A stretch of 64,000 nt of DNA from Apophysomyces variabilis (GCA_002749535.1 MZZL01000380.1:124001-188000), one strand, 5' to 3'; shown: positions 35,491 to 46,404, counted from the first letter of the stretch. Translations and numbers: made by a program. The notes: generated from the letters alone by a model not told the origin.

Positions 35491-36157
35491 TTAGACTATC
35501 TGTGTCGCAACCAGGACCATTGCACCGGCCAATACTAAGGAGCCTGTCATTGATCGTGATGACGCAGATGACGTATGCGTAGAAGGAGACGTTTGGTTTG
35601 TTTGGGAACCGCTAGAGGACGAAGAGGATAAACCGCCAGAAGTGCCGTCAGACCCTGTAGAAGTTCCTGAAGAGGAACCTCCATTGCTATTTGTCGGTGG
35701 ATTACCGGATGAGCCACCCGATGGCAAGTTTCCACCAACACCGCCCTCGATGGTGAACGGGCCAGCAAAGGCCAGTTTAGGTGACGTTCCCAGTTTAAAG
35801 GCATCTAACGATCAATCATAGGTTGGTATATACCACTACAATAGTGAAGATAAAAGAAAGACACCTACACTTGTCCCCGTTTTTAATGTCACATGGGATC
35901 TTCCAAGTATAGTGACCATCGCTAGCAGCTACATTCTGAGCTATAGTCATTACAGGTTGTAGAGCTTCTGCGGGACCATAAGCAAGAACAATTTCAGAAA
36001 TAGTACGTTCTTGAGGATTTATCCATGAGAGAATGGCGTCGGAGCACGCTTTATACTTTGTATTAGCCAACGGGGAGGTCATAGAGACAATGGGTTTTTG
36101 AGCGGAAACCACAGACAGAAGGACAGATGAAAGGATTGCAGTACCGGTAAGCTTCAT
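35491..36157 (-). CDS. Kre9/Knh1-like GPI-anchored cell-surface protein
   Basis: Two exons (36157-35869 and 35804-35491) encode 200 residues. Residues 1-19 are a signal peptide (ILSSVLLS ending VSAQ). Residues 20-118 form the Ig-like fold of the Kre9/Knh1 N-terminal domain, with PIVSMTSPLANTKYKA at the start, then WINPQERTISEIVLAYG and the end KLAFAGPFTIEGG. A Gly/Ser/Thr-rich stalk (about 120-178) is expected to be O-mannosylated. The C-terminus is hydrophobic (SLVLAGAMVLVATQIV) after an SS-type omega site, as in GPI signals. Fungal members are wall proteins, and some act in beta-1,6-glucan assembly; the specific role here is not known. Confidence 0.85.
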
Positions 36158-37246
36158 ACTAATATGGTAACACTTTAAAAACAGTAATTGACGATGATAG
36201 AATGTGGAGGTATTTATAGTCAACTTCTTGTAAGGAGCAAGGTTAAAAACGGAGGTCAGCTCCTACTGGTTGGCACAGCCTCCCTAAGAATCTAGAGTTA
36301 ATAGAGAACCTGAAATGGCTGGTTCCCGCGCTCCCCTAATGCGGTCTTTCTTCATCCAAAGCTAACCAATTCAATAAGCCGTTCCTTATGACATATATCT
36401 GAGTCTACATTACAAACATACAGTTCCCACAGTCAAATTTTATCAATGTGATAATGTTCGTAACCAGACTTTCTTTTCTGCCATATAGCTTGCTGATCTA
36501 GCATGAGCGAGCGCAAATACGGCCGTGTTAGCATAAGATTCAGGAGTTTATTTTTTTTGTTAGAATGACCCCTTGCAATCCAATGCATCTCTCAAGCATG
36601 GTACATTGAGGAGAACAGTAAGAACTATTCATTTCAAGTATGGCAGAAATGGCTGCATTTATCATCATTTTTTGTTTCTGCCACCTAAATTTTAACGCGG
36701 CCGCTCCCTTCTGATCTCAATTCCCCCTTACTTATTTCGTCACTCGCAGTAGTACTGATAAATAATGGAATGTTTGTGACAAAATAAAGACATTTTATAG
36801 AATATTGACTGGACAATCAGTAAAACCTGTGTAAACTGCCATGTTATACGCAAAGACATCAGTACAAGATTATGATTATCCAGAACACATTGTTACTAAC
36901 GGAGCTTATTGAAAAGTTGGTGTTAACCTTGCTTGTCCTAATTACATGGCAAATGCATAACTTCTCTGATGCCAGAATATGAAGAGTCGTCTATATAACA
37001 TCGACAGCGAATATTTCAGGAGCACGGACATAGCAATATCAATTTAGACCGAAGCTAAAAATGTAATAGAAATATCATATTCAACAAAACTTTTTGCACT
37101 GTCTTGTAATGCTAAAGTAAAGTTCACTGATTCTAGTGAATCCGACAATGCAATCTGCCGCCAATCCTTGTGAAATGGCAGAACTGGCAGTCACTATTTG
37201 ATCACTTCAAGAAAAGTAATTCTTTTTCTTTTGTAATTTAATTGTT
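36158..37246. other. Intergenic spacer of about 1.1 kb
   Basis: Divergent upstream region of the GPI protein (-) and MZM1 (+). A GCGGCCGC site at about 36699 stands out in AT-rich sequence. No gene is supported. Confidence 0.5.
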
Positions 37247-37824
37247 ATGGCATCCCCATCGAGGCAAGCAGCAATAGCTGCCTACCGTAATCTACTAAAG
37301 ACACAGAAGGAAGTTTTTGGACGTGAGTATACCATTTTTTACAAGAGAAATCGTAACTAATGGTCAGGTACCTAGAGGACATTCGAGCGATAGAAGGTAA
37401 TGTTAGAGATTCTGTTCAGGGAAGCTGAGAGCGAAACGCTTTGAAACGAACAGCTGCAAAAAGGGAAACATATGCACGTTTCATGCAGTTCAAGGATGAA
37501 ACCAACACTGACGTCTTGGAAGAGGTTAGTACATCAATGATAAAGTTCGATACTAAAGCAGGCGTTAGAAATTGGCACTGGCAAATCAGGTCGCCACTTT
37601 ACTTCGAAGGAACGTGGTCCAAGGTGTGCCTGTGAGCGATGATACATATAGTAAGTTGTAATGGACTGCGTAATTAGCTGATCTTAATTGAATCCTGGCT
37701 AGAGCTACGCATTACGGAAGAGACAGAGTTGGGAGACAACGATAGTATCAAAAAGGCTAAAGGAAGTCACCGTAAGAAGAGAAAGGCTGCAGCAACCGCA
37801 GGGGCCTGTTGCGGGGGTCACTGA
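37247..37824 (+). CDS. MZM1: Mitochondrial complex III assembly factor MZM1 (LYRM7), LYR family
   Basis: LYR-motif matrix chaperone that holds the Rieske Fe/S protein before Bcs1-driven insertion into the bc1 complex. Five small exons (37247-37322, 37376-37396, 37454-37524, 37569-37650, 37703-37824) encode 123 residues, the same length as yeast Mzm1. The LYR-type motif appears as AAIAAYRNLLKTQKEVFGQD (9-28). ALANQVATLLRRNVVQG matches the conserved central helix, and KLRITEETELGDNDSIK matches the family C-terminal block. The tail is basic and Cys/Gly-rich. The second exon is only 21 nt. Its acceptor is inferred because the nearer AG leads to a stop. Confidence 0.9.
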
Positions 37825-38974
37825 GCGAGTACCATGACCCCAATTCCTTTCTCTTTTCTTTTTTATCACATTGCATGCATGTCATGTGTAATAATAGCTT
37901 ACTTATTTGCTGCCTCGATTCTTCCGTTCTATATGTGCTCAATAACGGGTTCCCGGTTAAGACGATGATTGATTAAAGCAGGTGTACAGTTACGTAGTGC
38001 AAATACGGCATTCATCTACACAAGATATGCCGGAAATGTAGCTGAATAATCTAATAGACGAAAACCGAAGCTTAGGTAGATGTTTTGGCTCGCCATCGAA
38101 TTAGTGCCGTTTTCTTTCGAGCCAACTGCTTTGACAACATGGGTTACACAGCAGTAATCGCAATAATATTGACATCAGTTAAAAACCGGATCACACGGCG
38201 GGTATCACATATCTTCCTATGAACCGCTTTTCAGTTCCTGTGGCATCAATTTCTACTTAACCTCTCTCTTTTTCCGGTCTTTCATTGTTCCTCAGTTTGA
38301 CTCTCAACTCCCCTCATAATCAAGGATATATCTTTTAGTCATTGTTTGCACTGATTGGTTCGTCTGATACCGGAATGCCTTACAATACATCTCTGTTAAT
38401 CGTCCTTAATTCCAGAAGATGATCCGTACATAAGTGTTATACGGTAAACGTAGTAACTGTGCTGCCGTAGACAAGAGTCATATCTTGAAAAACTCGAGAA
38501 TGTTATGTCAGACAATCTACTTCGTACACTCTAACCTGAATTTGTCTTTGTTCGCTGTCAGGGTGCAAGTACCTTGCTGTGTCAATCAAATGTAGATGGT
38601 TAGATGACTGACTGGCTAGCTGGCTACACTATTACTTCAAAATTATCAGTTTTGGTAGTAAATGTCATTGGCATATTTGTTGCTTTCAAGCATAAAATAC
38701 CCAGCTTCGCTAGGCAACATCTGGTTCGAGTCAAAATGAAGCACGCTTGGTAACTTCTAAATCTTAGTATTATCGTCTCATTGTAACCTATCTCCTATGT
38801 TCTTTGTGATCCTCTGTCGGTGACATCTCCCTTCTCGGCAAACGCTCCGTTATGGTTGTCCGCTTGTTCCGTGCCAAAGAAGGAAAATGCAAAACATTGG
38901 AGCACTCATTCTCCATCGCCCGGATCTTCTTTAACCTTTTCTTTGACAAACAGCACCCCTGTGTATAATACACG
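37825..38974. other. Intergenic spacer of about 1.15 kb
   Basis: No gene seen. Pyrimidine-rich stretches close to 38974 probably belong to the leader of the next gene. Confidence 0.5.
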
Positions 38975-39445
38975 ATGGATCAGACAGTCGAAAATACATC
39001 TGTAGACAATGTTGGCCAACGTAAGGCCAAGCCGACCGAGGCCCAGCAAAGTCCAAAAGCAACCTCATCGAAATCAACTTCTCATGGAGATAGTTCGTCA
39101 AGGTCCACTTTATGGGAGAGTGTATCTAACTCGCTTATTCTCCAGAAGTCTAACCCCAAGAAGTGTAAAGCAACAGACGAGGAAAGCGCAGTTAAGGATC
39201 CATGGTGGTTGGCACGGTACGATGACGACGGCTTCTATTCCGTTGGTGCCCTTTTGTTTGTCTTTGGCTTTATCTGTCCACCACTGTGGTGGTTAGGAGC
39301 TTTCTGGCCTCGATATGTCCATGAACATGGTGGTAAAATGGCGGAACGGTGGCAGCGTCTAAATCGCATAGCATCAATCGGGTTTAGCATCCTACTTGTG
39401 TTGGCCATTATCATTGCAGCTTCGCTGTATGCCAGACATACTTGA
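38975..39445 (+). CDS. Small two-TM membrane protein, unknown function
   Basis: An intronless frame of 156 codons. Residues 1-75 are polar and rich in Ser, Lys and Gln, without motifs. From residue 76 the sequence becomes distinctive: PWWLARYDDDGFYSVGALLF, a hydrophobic span with the Trp-rich motif CPPLWWLGAFWPR (about 94-115), a short amphipathic loop MAERWQRLNRIA, a second span (about 131-150, SIGFSILLVLAIIIAASLY) and a 4-residue tail. The hairpin of two spans with PPLWWLGAFWP looks like a conserved fungal membrane module, but I cannot attach a function. The 5' leader is CT-rich and the ATG is the first in frame. Confidence 0.7.
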   Translation: MDQTVENTSVDNVGQRKAKPTEAQQSPKATSSKSTSHGDSSSRSTLWESVSNSLILQKSNPKKCKATDEESAVKDPWWLARYDDDGFYSVGALLFVFGFICPPLWWLGAFWPRYVHEHGGKMAERWQRLNRIASIGFSILLVLAIIIAASLYARHT

Positions 39446-40395
39446 ATCTCAGCACAATTTCTCCCGAGGATTCCGAAATTGGGCCTAAAACAGGGCACAG
39501 CTTTCTGTACTTTTTTCTTTGTAACAAAAGAAAGGCAGTCTCCCCACAGTGTTGCATATGTGTAACTATGTTTCAGCGACTTGTTAACGGTGATTATCAA
39601 ATTTAGGTTGATCTAGTGAATAAACCTACTTCTACCTCATTCTGCATGATTGCACCGAAAAGCAAAGTTACGATTATCCAGTTTTTTGCGACACGGGAGA
39701 ACACACTATAGCTGGCATCTGCTCACTTTTGTCCCTCAACTTAGTGGAAGTCTCTATAAGTGTGGCTGCATTAAGAACATCTAGAATTAGAAAAAGATAA
39801 AAGAAACTGCAGGGAATTGAACTGTTTGCCAAACAGGACTTTGGGCAAATAGAACGAAGATACTGCTTTCCACTAATTGTCCTATATTTACTAATCCTAC
39901 TTTCACTCTTTGGTATATACAGGGTAAAATAAGATTTCTTTTGCTGCGAACACCCGACAACCTCAAAATCAGTTGCTCATTGGCGATACCGAAATTGGAA
40001 AGTTATTTCAGACTCAACATCCAGAAATACAACTATGTTTCTGCTTTCAACTTTATCATTCTCTAACAGATCCTACTGAAGCATCTTATTCTTTTTCACA
40101 TTCATAGTAAATTAGACTGCCAAATAGGACCTCTTACTTGTAACAATTCTTCACAAGTTGAACAAAGGCTGTTGAAGTACAAAGGCAAGTATGGGTTCCG
40201 TAAATCCATGGCAGTGATGTGGGTTAAGAAATAAAACGATAATACTTGCTGTAGTTACTATTACTGTTCTCGCATCCATATCGGTTTGCATCTACATGGT
40301 TGGTCGTTGCTTTCTTGTTTGCCTCATGGACAATGGAACGGCTATTGAAAAAAAAGAGTCTTCCATATATAAGCAGCGTGAAAACTTTTTCTTTA
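39446..40395. other. Intergenic spacer of about 0.95 kb
   Basis: 3' flank of the two-TM gene up to the left end of the transposon. No gene seen. Confidence 0.5.
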
Positions 40396-43019
40396 TGGTG
40401 CATTCTGTTTTAAACCGTTAAAATTTTCAAACACCGCATCAAAAAATACAAAATCTATCAACAGGTTGGAAATTACGAATTTTTCCGTTCTTTCAGGATA
40501 GATCTATTCTAAAGCTAATAAACCACAGTTCTATCCTGGAACATCGTAAAAAAAAGCATTTATTGAGGAGTTGATACGGTTTGAAATTTCGTCGGAATAT
40601 GAAAATTTGGCTGGAGGGGTCAAAATTTCGACAAGGTCTTCTGTGTATTTCACCATTAAAAGAAGTGTCGTGTAACATTGAATAGTGAAGTTACACTTGT
40701 GCAACATAGCCCATATAATTCATAGCTGCTGCAGCTTCTGTTGCTTCTCTCTTAAACTCATTTATCCTATATGCCTCCTCTCACTAAAAGACAGAAAGTT
40801 GCTAGACAGCAAAAGCGTGACACCTTGGGACAAAAATTTATTCCAAAAATAACTGAAGCAACAGCTCAACAAGAACTAGGAGATTATCAAGAAGGAAACG
40901 ATTTTGAGGTTTTGGCAGCTTTCGAACCAGACAGCGCCAAGGAAGCTAATTTGGAGGGTGAAGCAGATCGCCCACCATTTCCATATGAGTTAAAGGATAG
41001 TGGATCGTCATCCCGTGGCCCGTACTGGGGAGTTGGTAGAACTACCAAAATCTACCAAAAGAGACGAGCAGAGGAGAAAGCAAGAGGTAGTAAGAGGATT
41101 ACCGATTTCTTCGCCTCTCAGACAGGTGGTGTGGAAGGAGACTCAGGGAACGAGTCTAGTGTTGAAGAAATAGCTATTCCCTTTATCCACGATGACGAGC
41201 CCTTAATGACGATCCAAGCAGCATTTGAAAAGCTCACCTTGTTTATCGCTCCTCAAATGAACGCCGTAAAAGCAGCAGCAAATGGCCTTTCTGATTACGA
41301 AATGGCGAAGTACCGTGGCGTTCATGCCTATTTTCGTGAACTTCTTTCAGGGAAGAAAAAAATGGAAGCATCCAAATTGGCAGCCCAGATCGCTTGGGCA
41401 GCCCCATCGCAGTATTATAGAGCAGCAGCAATCAGGTTTTACGCCAAAGAATATCTTAGGACTGGTAGTGTTTCTCTGCATCAACAGGGAAAGCATGCAA
41501 AACGCCAGTCTCTATTGAGTGATGAAGATGTGAAGGCAGCTACCATACGCTGCCTTATGGCAACCAAACCTGAAAAACGAACACTGCCAGACCTGACAAA
41601 GCATGTAAACGAGGTCATTATCCCTGAGATTTTGGGAATGCCAGGTCATATATCTGCATCGGTGCTTGCAAATTATCTTTACGAGTGGGGTTATTCATAC
41701 CGTCGTCACAAAAAGGACATATATTATGATGGACATGAACGTGAGGACGTCGTGAAGTATAGGCAAGAATGGGCTCGCAATATGATGGAGCTCAAACCAT
41801 TCATGGAAGATTACGATTCTGATGATGAAGCCACAGTAAAGGAGCCTCAATTGCCAGAAGGAAAGAAGAAAATCGTGATGGTAACCCACGATGAATCAAC
41901 TTTTTACTCGAACGATAGTAAACAAGATCTCTGGCTTGCAGACGGTGAAAATCCAATCAGAAAGAAGTCTCCTGGAGGATCTATAATGGTCAGTGAGTTC
42001 CAATGTCCCTGCCATGGAACTATGCGTTTGGGGGATTGGAAATCCCGTAAGCTTTTCTTTGCTGGCAGCAACCGTGACGGATACTGGACTTCAAAGGATA
42101 TGGTCCAGCAGCTAAAGGAAGACGCGATCAAGCTGTTCGAAATTCTTCATCCGGACTGCCAGGCACTCTTCCTCTTTGACCAGTCTAGCAATCATAACGC
42201 GTACCCACGCAACGCCAAGGTTGCTACACGGTTTAACTTGAACGACAGGGTCCTGAAAGATGGAGAGGAACGAACCATTACTCCGGGCTATTTTATTCGT
42301 GATGGAGTGAGAGTTCCGCATCACTTTTACGATAGGAAATCTGAGATGGTGAGAAAAAAGAACGGTGAAAGAAAGGAAGTGGTCACTTGGATTGAAAAGG
42401 GAGTTCGCAGGATACTAGAGGAACGTGGTCTCGGTCGCTGGGAGGAGTTTAAAGCAAAAAAAGAGCATTGGAAAGCTAAGTGCGGTGGTGAACCAGTAGA
42501 GGATAATTCCTGCTGTCCTTACCATATGCTTGCCGCTCAGCCTGACTTTGTTAACCAGAAGACAGCCCTACATGAGGCTGTCGTTAAAGCCGGCCATCTG
42601 TTTGCACTCTATCCTAAGTATCATTGTGAGACGAATTGGATCGAGAGATACTGGTCAGCTGCAAAGAAAATAGCACGAAAAGAGTGCAATTATTCGTATG
42701 CAGCTCTCCGTGATAACCTCGATCAGTTTCTGGATAGCGTTTCTCCTCCTGACTCTGCTCCCATCCAAATTCGTCGATATTATAAGCGATGCTGGAGATA
42801 TATTGACGCGTATAATAACATGCATAACGGAAGCGAGGCATGTAAAATAGTTGAAAAGTTTACATCGCATAGATATCGCTCTCATCGCAAGATTGGAGTA
42901 TCTGATTGAACACCCTCACTTGTAAATAAATAGAAGACTAATATTTACCCGGTCGGGAAATGAAATTTTCAAGGATTTCGACAAAATAAAGTTTTGATGG
43001 TTTAAAACAGTATGCACCA
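40396..43019 (+). mobile_element. Complete TA-flanked DNA transposon with intact transposase
   Basis: The ends are inverted repeats of about 30 bp. The left end starts TGGTGCATTCTGTTTTAAAC at 40396. The right end, read inward from 43019, starts TGGTGCATACTGTTTTAAAC. Similarity continues for about 10 more bases, with 3-4 mismatches in about 30. TA flanks both sides (40394-40395 and 43020-43021), the target duplication of Tc1/mariner/IS630-type elements. The 2,624-bp element contains one uninterrupted transposase frame and nothing else recognisable. Intact ends, an open frame and modest repeat divergence suggest a young and possibly active copy. Confidence 0.88.
40771..42909 (+). CDS. DDE superfamily transposase, 712 residues, uninterrupted
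   Basis: Intronless DDE endonuclease of the transposon at 40396-43019. Residues 1-115 are basic and low in structure. Residues about 170-300 form helical HTH-like DNA-binding regions (SLLSDEDVKAATIRCLM is typical of the domain upstream of DDE). The catalytic core has the first Asp at 374 in MVTHDESTFYSND, the second at 470 in LFLFDQSSNH, and the Glu at 625 in ETNWIERYWSAAK. The pattern HDES...FDxxxxH...NxIExxW is that of large fungal DDE_3-like transposases found mainly in basidiomycetes and Mucoromycota. The second Asp and the Glu are 155 residues apart, far more than the 34-36 of classic Tc1/mariner, so a large domain is inserted; it carries a CxxH-like CCPYHM motif near residue 515. All three catalytic residues are present. 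No stop or frameshift was seen. Confidence 0.88.
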   Translation: MPPLTKRQKVARQQKRDTLGQKFIPKITEATAQQELGDYQEGNDFEVLAAFEPDSAKEANLEGEADRPPFPYELKDSGSSSRGPYWGVGRTTKIYQKRRAEEKARGSKRITDFFASQTGGVEGDSGNESSVEEIAIPFIHDDEPLMTIQAAFEKLTLFIAPQMNAVKAAANGLSDYEMAKYRGVHAYFRELLSGKKKMEASKLAAQIAWAAPSQYYRAAAIRFYAKEYLRTGSVSLHQQGKHAKRQSLLSDEDVKAATIRCLMATKPEKRTLPDLTKHVNEVIIPEILGMPGHISASVLANYLYEWGYSYRRHKKDIYYDGHEREDVVKYRQEWARNMMELKPFMEDYDSDDEATVKEPQLPEGKKKIVMVTHDESTFYSNDSKQDLWLADGENPIRKKSPGGSIMVSEFQCPCHGTMRLGDWKSRKLFFAGSNRDGYWTSKDMVQQLKEDAIKLFEILHPDCQALFLFDQSSNHNAYPRNAKVATRFNLNDRVLKDGEERTITPGYFIRDGVRVPHHFYDRKSEMVRKKNGERKEVVTWIEKGVRRILEERGLGRWEEFKAKKEHWKAKCGGEPVEDNSCCPYHMLAAQPDFVNQKTALHEAVVKAGHLFALYPKYHCETNWIERYWSAAKKIARKECNYSYAALRDNLDQFLDSVSPPDSAPIQIRRYYKRCWRYIDAYNNMHNGSEACKIVEKFTSHRYRSHRKIGVSD

Positions 43020-43021
43020 TA

Positions 43022-43655
43022 CCCAATTACACATCTTCTTCTCCTGAGGCTAGCTAACCCAATCTAGTATTGAATATTCAGTTACTTGCGTAGTGTACAC
43101 GATATCAATTGCACAAGGTTGTAATCATTGCATCCACTCTTTCCTACTGCAATGGATAGTTGTAAACGAGAATTATCAGAATTATCTCAATGTATTTCTT
43201 ATTAAACTGTATCAGGTCTTAAGTAAGCCATCATTATCTCCCTATTGGCAACCAGCAATATATTGGGCGGCTTTATAATGGCAATAAGCGAACCAATGTT
43301 GTATAGCTGGAGCAGGCAGTTCATTGACTGGGACTTTATTTTCGGCCGGCACTCACTTAAAAATTCGCTGGCATTGCCGCTCATTTGGTCTATATAGCCC
43401 CGTGCTGCCCCTGATAGGACATGCGCTGGAATTGCAAGTTCACTTGTAATCCAGAAACATATCAACATGAAAGAATGGCGTGTTGCGAAGAACCTAAACG
43501 CCGACTGTGTGTCTGTCGGGATATCTTGTTCTCATTGGTTCTTCGCTAGCAACCAACGCGTGGTCATGACGAAGCTACAGTCACATTCAATTTTCCGTCT
43601 CCTCGGAGAAATGCATAAAGGTTGCCCGTGCCCTTCGACAAAATGACATGTAACC
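43022..43655. other. Spacer upstream of the persulfide dioxygenase gene
   Basis: About 630 bp between the transposon and the next start codon. It contains the promoter of the gene at 43656; no specific site is called. Confidence 0.5.
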
Positions 43656-45328
43656 ATGTATACTGCCAGCTTACTCCTCAAGTCATGCCAACAAGTTTTT
43701 TCTCTAGTAACAAAACGTTGTATTACAACTCAGAGCTTAAGGTCTATGCAAAATGCTGCAAGCCTTCCTACCATTGTGGATGTCCGCAACCGAGAAGAGG
43801 TAGAGGCTGAAGGAAGAATTGAGGGTGCGGTCAACTACCCTTGGTCTGTTGTCGAGAAACAACCCGAACTTTTTTCTGCTATTTTGTCTGACTTGCCTCC
43901 AGGAACGGTAGGAATTAAAATGCTTCAGTTATAAATTATAACGGATACTATGAAATAGGTCGTTTTTCATTGTAAATCTGGTCGCCGAAGCAAAAAAGCG
44001 CAGGAACTAGCGGAAAAACTTGGCTGTCACATTCGGCATACATTGTTGGATCTGGAAGGTGGATTCCAACAGTGGAAAGAGGACGGGTTCCCTGTGAATC
44101 CTTTCAACAACAATCATTCGCCTTGGGTACATACAATATTTGATAAGGATACGGAAACAGCACAGTACGTTGTGACAGATATAGGTACATCTATATCTCT
44201 ACTTTGAATTATCGCCTTTTTTTAACTATACAGTTGGTACAGAAACAAAAGAAGCCTATATTATTGACCCTGTCCTGGACTACGATCCTTTCTCCGCTAC
44301 TGTTCGTCCGAAAACGGCGAACCATATTCTCGATTTCGTAAAACAACATGGTTTGAATGTTACTAAAATCATTGACACCCACGTTCACGCCGTACGTACA
44401 CATCTTGAACGAATTGAAACGCATATTGAAAAGTCGGTTAGGATCACTTGACTGCTGCACTCTATTTAAAACGACATTTGGACACCAAAGTAAGAAGCCA
44501 AAAAATTAACCTTCAATGACTTATCGATCGCTTCCGTATATAGCCTGAATTTTGCATTGGGACGGATGTAACCAAGGTGCAAGCGGTTTTTGGAAAAATG
44601 TATAATATTGCTGACGATAACCTGCAACCGACTGGTGAGCAATTTGATCGATTGGTCAAGGATGGCGATCAGTGGAAACTAGGTCAAAACATTATGTGTA
44701 ACGTAATTAGCACCCCTGGCCATACACCAGCTTGCCTTTCGTATCGCATTGGCGATTCTGCGTTCGTAGGTGATACGCTGTTTATGGTAAGTTGGTAAGC
44801 TGACTATCTCTGGGATGCCAAACTCATTTACATTTAGCCTGACATCGGGACAGCTCGCTGTGATTTTCCTGGCGGAAGTGCAGAGCTAATGTACGAAAGT
44901 GTTCATAAGATGTATCGATTATGGCCTGATGATACCCGAATTTTTGTGGGTCATGATTACCCACCAGAAGGCAGCGGTCGCAGTGTAGGATTTTGTGTTA
45001 ACTTCTTTTAGTGCCCACTGATGTTGTATATAATAGTATGAAGTCATGGCATTTTTGGGCACACATAAAAAATCTAACAAAATGATCAAGGAAGGTGTGA
45101 CCCTAGAACAATACACGAAGCTACGCAAAGAGCGCGACGAGAAATTAAGAGCACCTCGCTACATCCATCAGTCGCTGCAGGTAATAGCATGCTTTGAGCA
45201 AATAGAATCTTAATTACGTCTGGTAGACCAATTTGCGAGGCGGTCATCTTCCCGAACAAGAGAAGTCGGCATTTACCGATAACGAGACAGCTGGATCTTT
45301 CTTCAAGTTACCTGTACGATGGAAATAG
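43656..45328 (+). CDS. Rhodanese-persulfide dioxygenase fusion (ETHE1-like), mitochondrial
   Basis: Eight exons (43656-43907, 43959-44184, 44234-44391, 44442-44489, 44544-44786, 44838-44984, 45037-45180, 45227-45328) encode 439 residues. Residues 1-35 resemble a mitochondrial presequence (many Ser, Lys and Arg, no acids). A rhodanese domain covers about 38-135, with [17 protein letters not shown], and the active-site Cys89 sits in [11 protein letters not shown]. The metallo-beta-lactamase domain of the ETHE1/persulfide dioxygenase group follows, with THVHADH (H209, H211, D213, H214), TPGHT (H288), VGDTLF (D305), CDFPGGS and FVGHDY (H348). The enzyme would oxidise glutathione persulfide to sulfite, with the rhodanese handling sulfane sulfur transfer. 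In most described fusions the rhodanese is C-terminal or separate; here it comes first. Confidence 0.9.
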
Positions 45329-45893
45329 ACAATAATGATTATTATATGAAGAATTATTTATGGATGCTTCTTTGTTCTAAAGGCACTGTAGCCCTTTATG
45401 ACTTATAAGTCGTCGCAGCAAAATCAAGCGCACAAGCGCAATAAACCACGGAAATAGCACATAAGTGCACAATGAAAGGAGCCATTGGCTGGGCAATATC
45501 TTACTTTTACTGAATTGCACGCTCATTGTTATGCATGCAAACATAGATTCAAAAGCAACACTTTTGATAGCTTTCTGTAATAGAATTATTTCCCCTTAAT
45601 GACGCTCAGTTAAGATAAGGGCTATTCAGGTTTCCTGGATACAAAAACGTGAGCATTTGTATAGCTACGATAGTAGGGCAACCTTCGTTGTTGTACACAG
45701 TTTAGATACTGTTAGCAATGTTTAAAATAATAGCCCCATAATAATTCGTATGTTAAGCTCATAACCCATCGTCTTTTGATACCAAAACAAAAACAACTCG
45801 CTGTAAATGGGCATCATCACTTTTATGACACGGTCTGCAGAAACACAATGAAAAGCAGCAGGTCATATATAAAAGGCCCAGGTTGATAATAGA
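45329..45893. other. Intergenic, no gene seen
   Basis: AT-rich 3' flank. A TATA-like sequence CATATATAAAAGG lies at about 45864-45876, 18-30 bp before the ATG of the next doubtful frame. Confidence 0.5.
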
Positions 45894-46404
45894 ATGTCTA
45901 CAGCCCACTTTAATCTACTCAAACCATGTGTAAGTATAATCTAAACATATTCATGCCATATGAGTTAGAGTTCGTCTTCTAATTGGGCTAATTAAAACAG
46001 ATTCTATGATCGGACTCATCTTCGCTGTGCTGGATACATCTTGTATTTTTTCGCCCTGTATGGTATGTCGAACTTCAAGGCCATGGGTCTTGTTCGGCTG
46101 CATTCGCACTTCGAGACATATGAACTGTAACAGAATTGATGTTGAAGAACGACCTTCTCCTTTTCCATTTCATAGGAATCAGCTTGTGATTCCTAGAATG
46201 CCTGTAGGCGGCAATTTAACTGATGATGGCTTTAGTGCACCCAGATTTCCGGATGACCTACCTGGGAACATGATTGCTTTGGTTACATGTTTGCTTGCTC
46301 TCTATCCGTGGTTATTTGCAGACACGATTTACAGTGTCATTCATTCGCAGTTTCTTTGCTCGTCCGTTGCCAAATTGTATGACTATGCTCAAAAATGCGT
46401 TTGA
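45894..46404 (+). CDS. Doubtful small gene, possibly an Atp18-like relic
   Basis: ATG 45894 lies behind a TATA-like box. A short first exon (MSTAHFNLLKP) ends at a GTGTAAGT or GTAAGT donor near 45928, and the intron ends at AAACAG before 46001. The longest continuation is a 132-codon frame ending at 46404 without recognisable domains. However, pieces in three frames (SMIGLIFA, then LYFFALYGMSNFKAMG, then SAAFALRDI) together resemble the small single-TM ATP synthase subunit J/Atp18. This suggests a gene damaged by small indels. The resemblance is weak and by eye; the frame may equally be chance. Confidence 0.25.

Noticed and set aside
38701..38745. TGGTTCGAGTC resembling a tRNA B box
   Set aside because: No A box, no T-stem pairing and no acceptor stem around it; no tRNA gene was found in the window.
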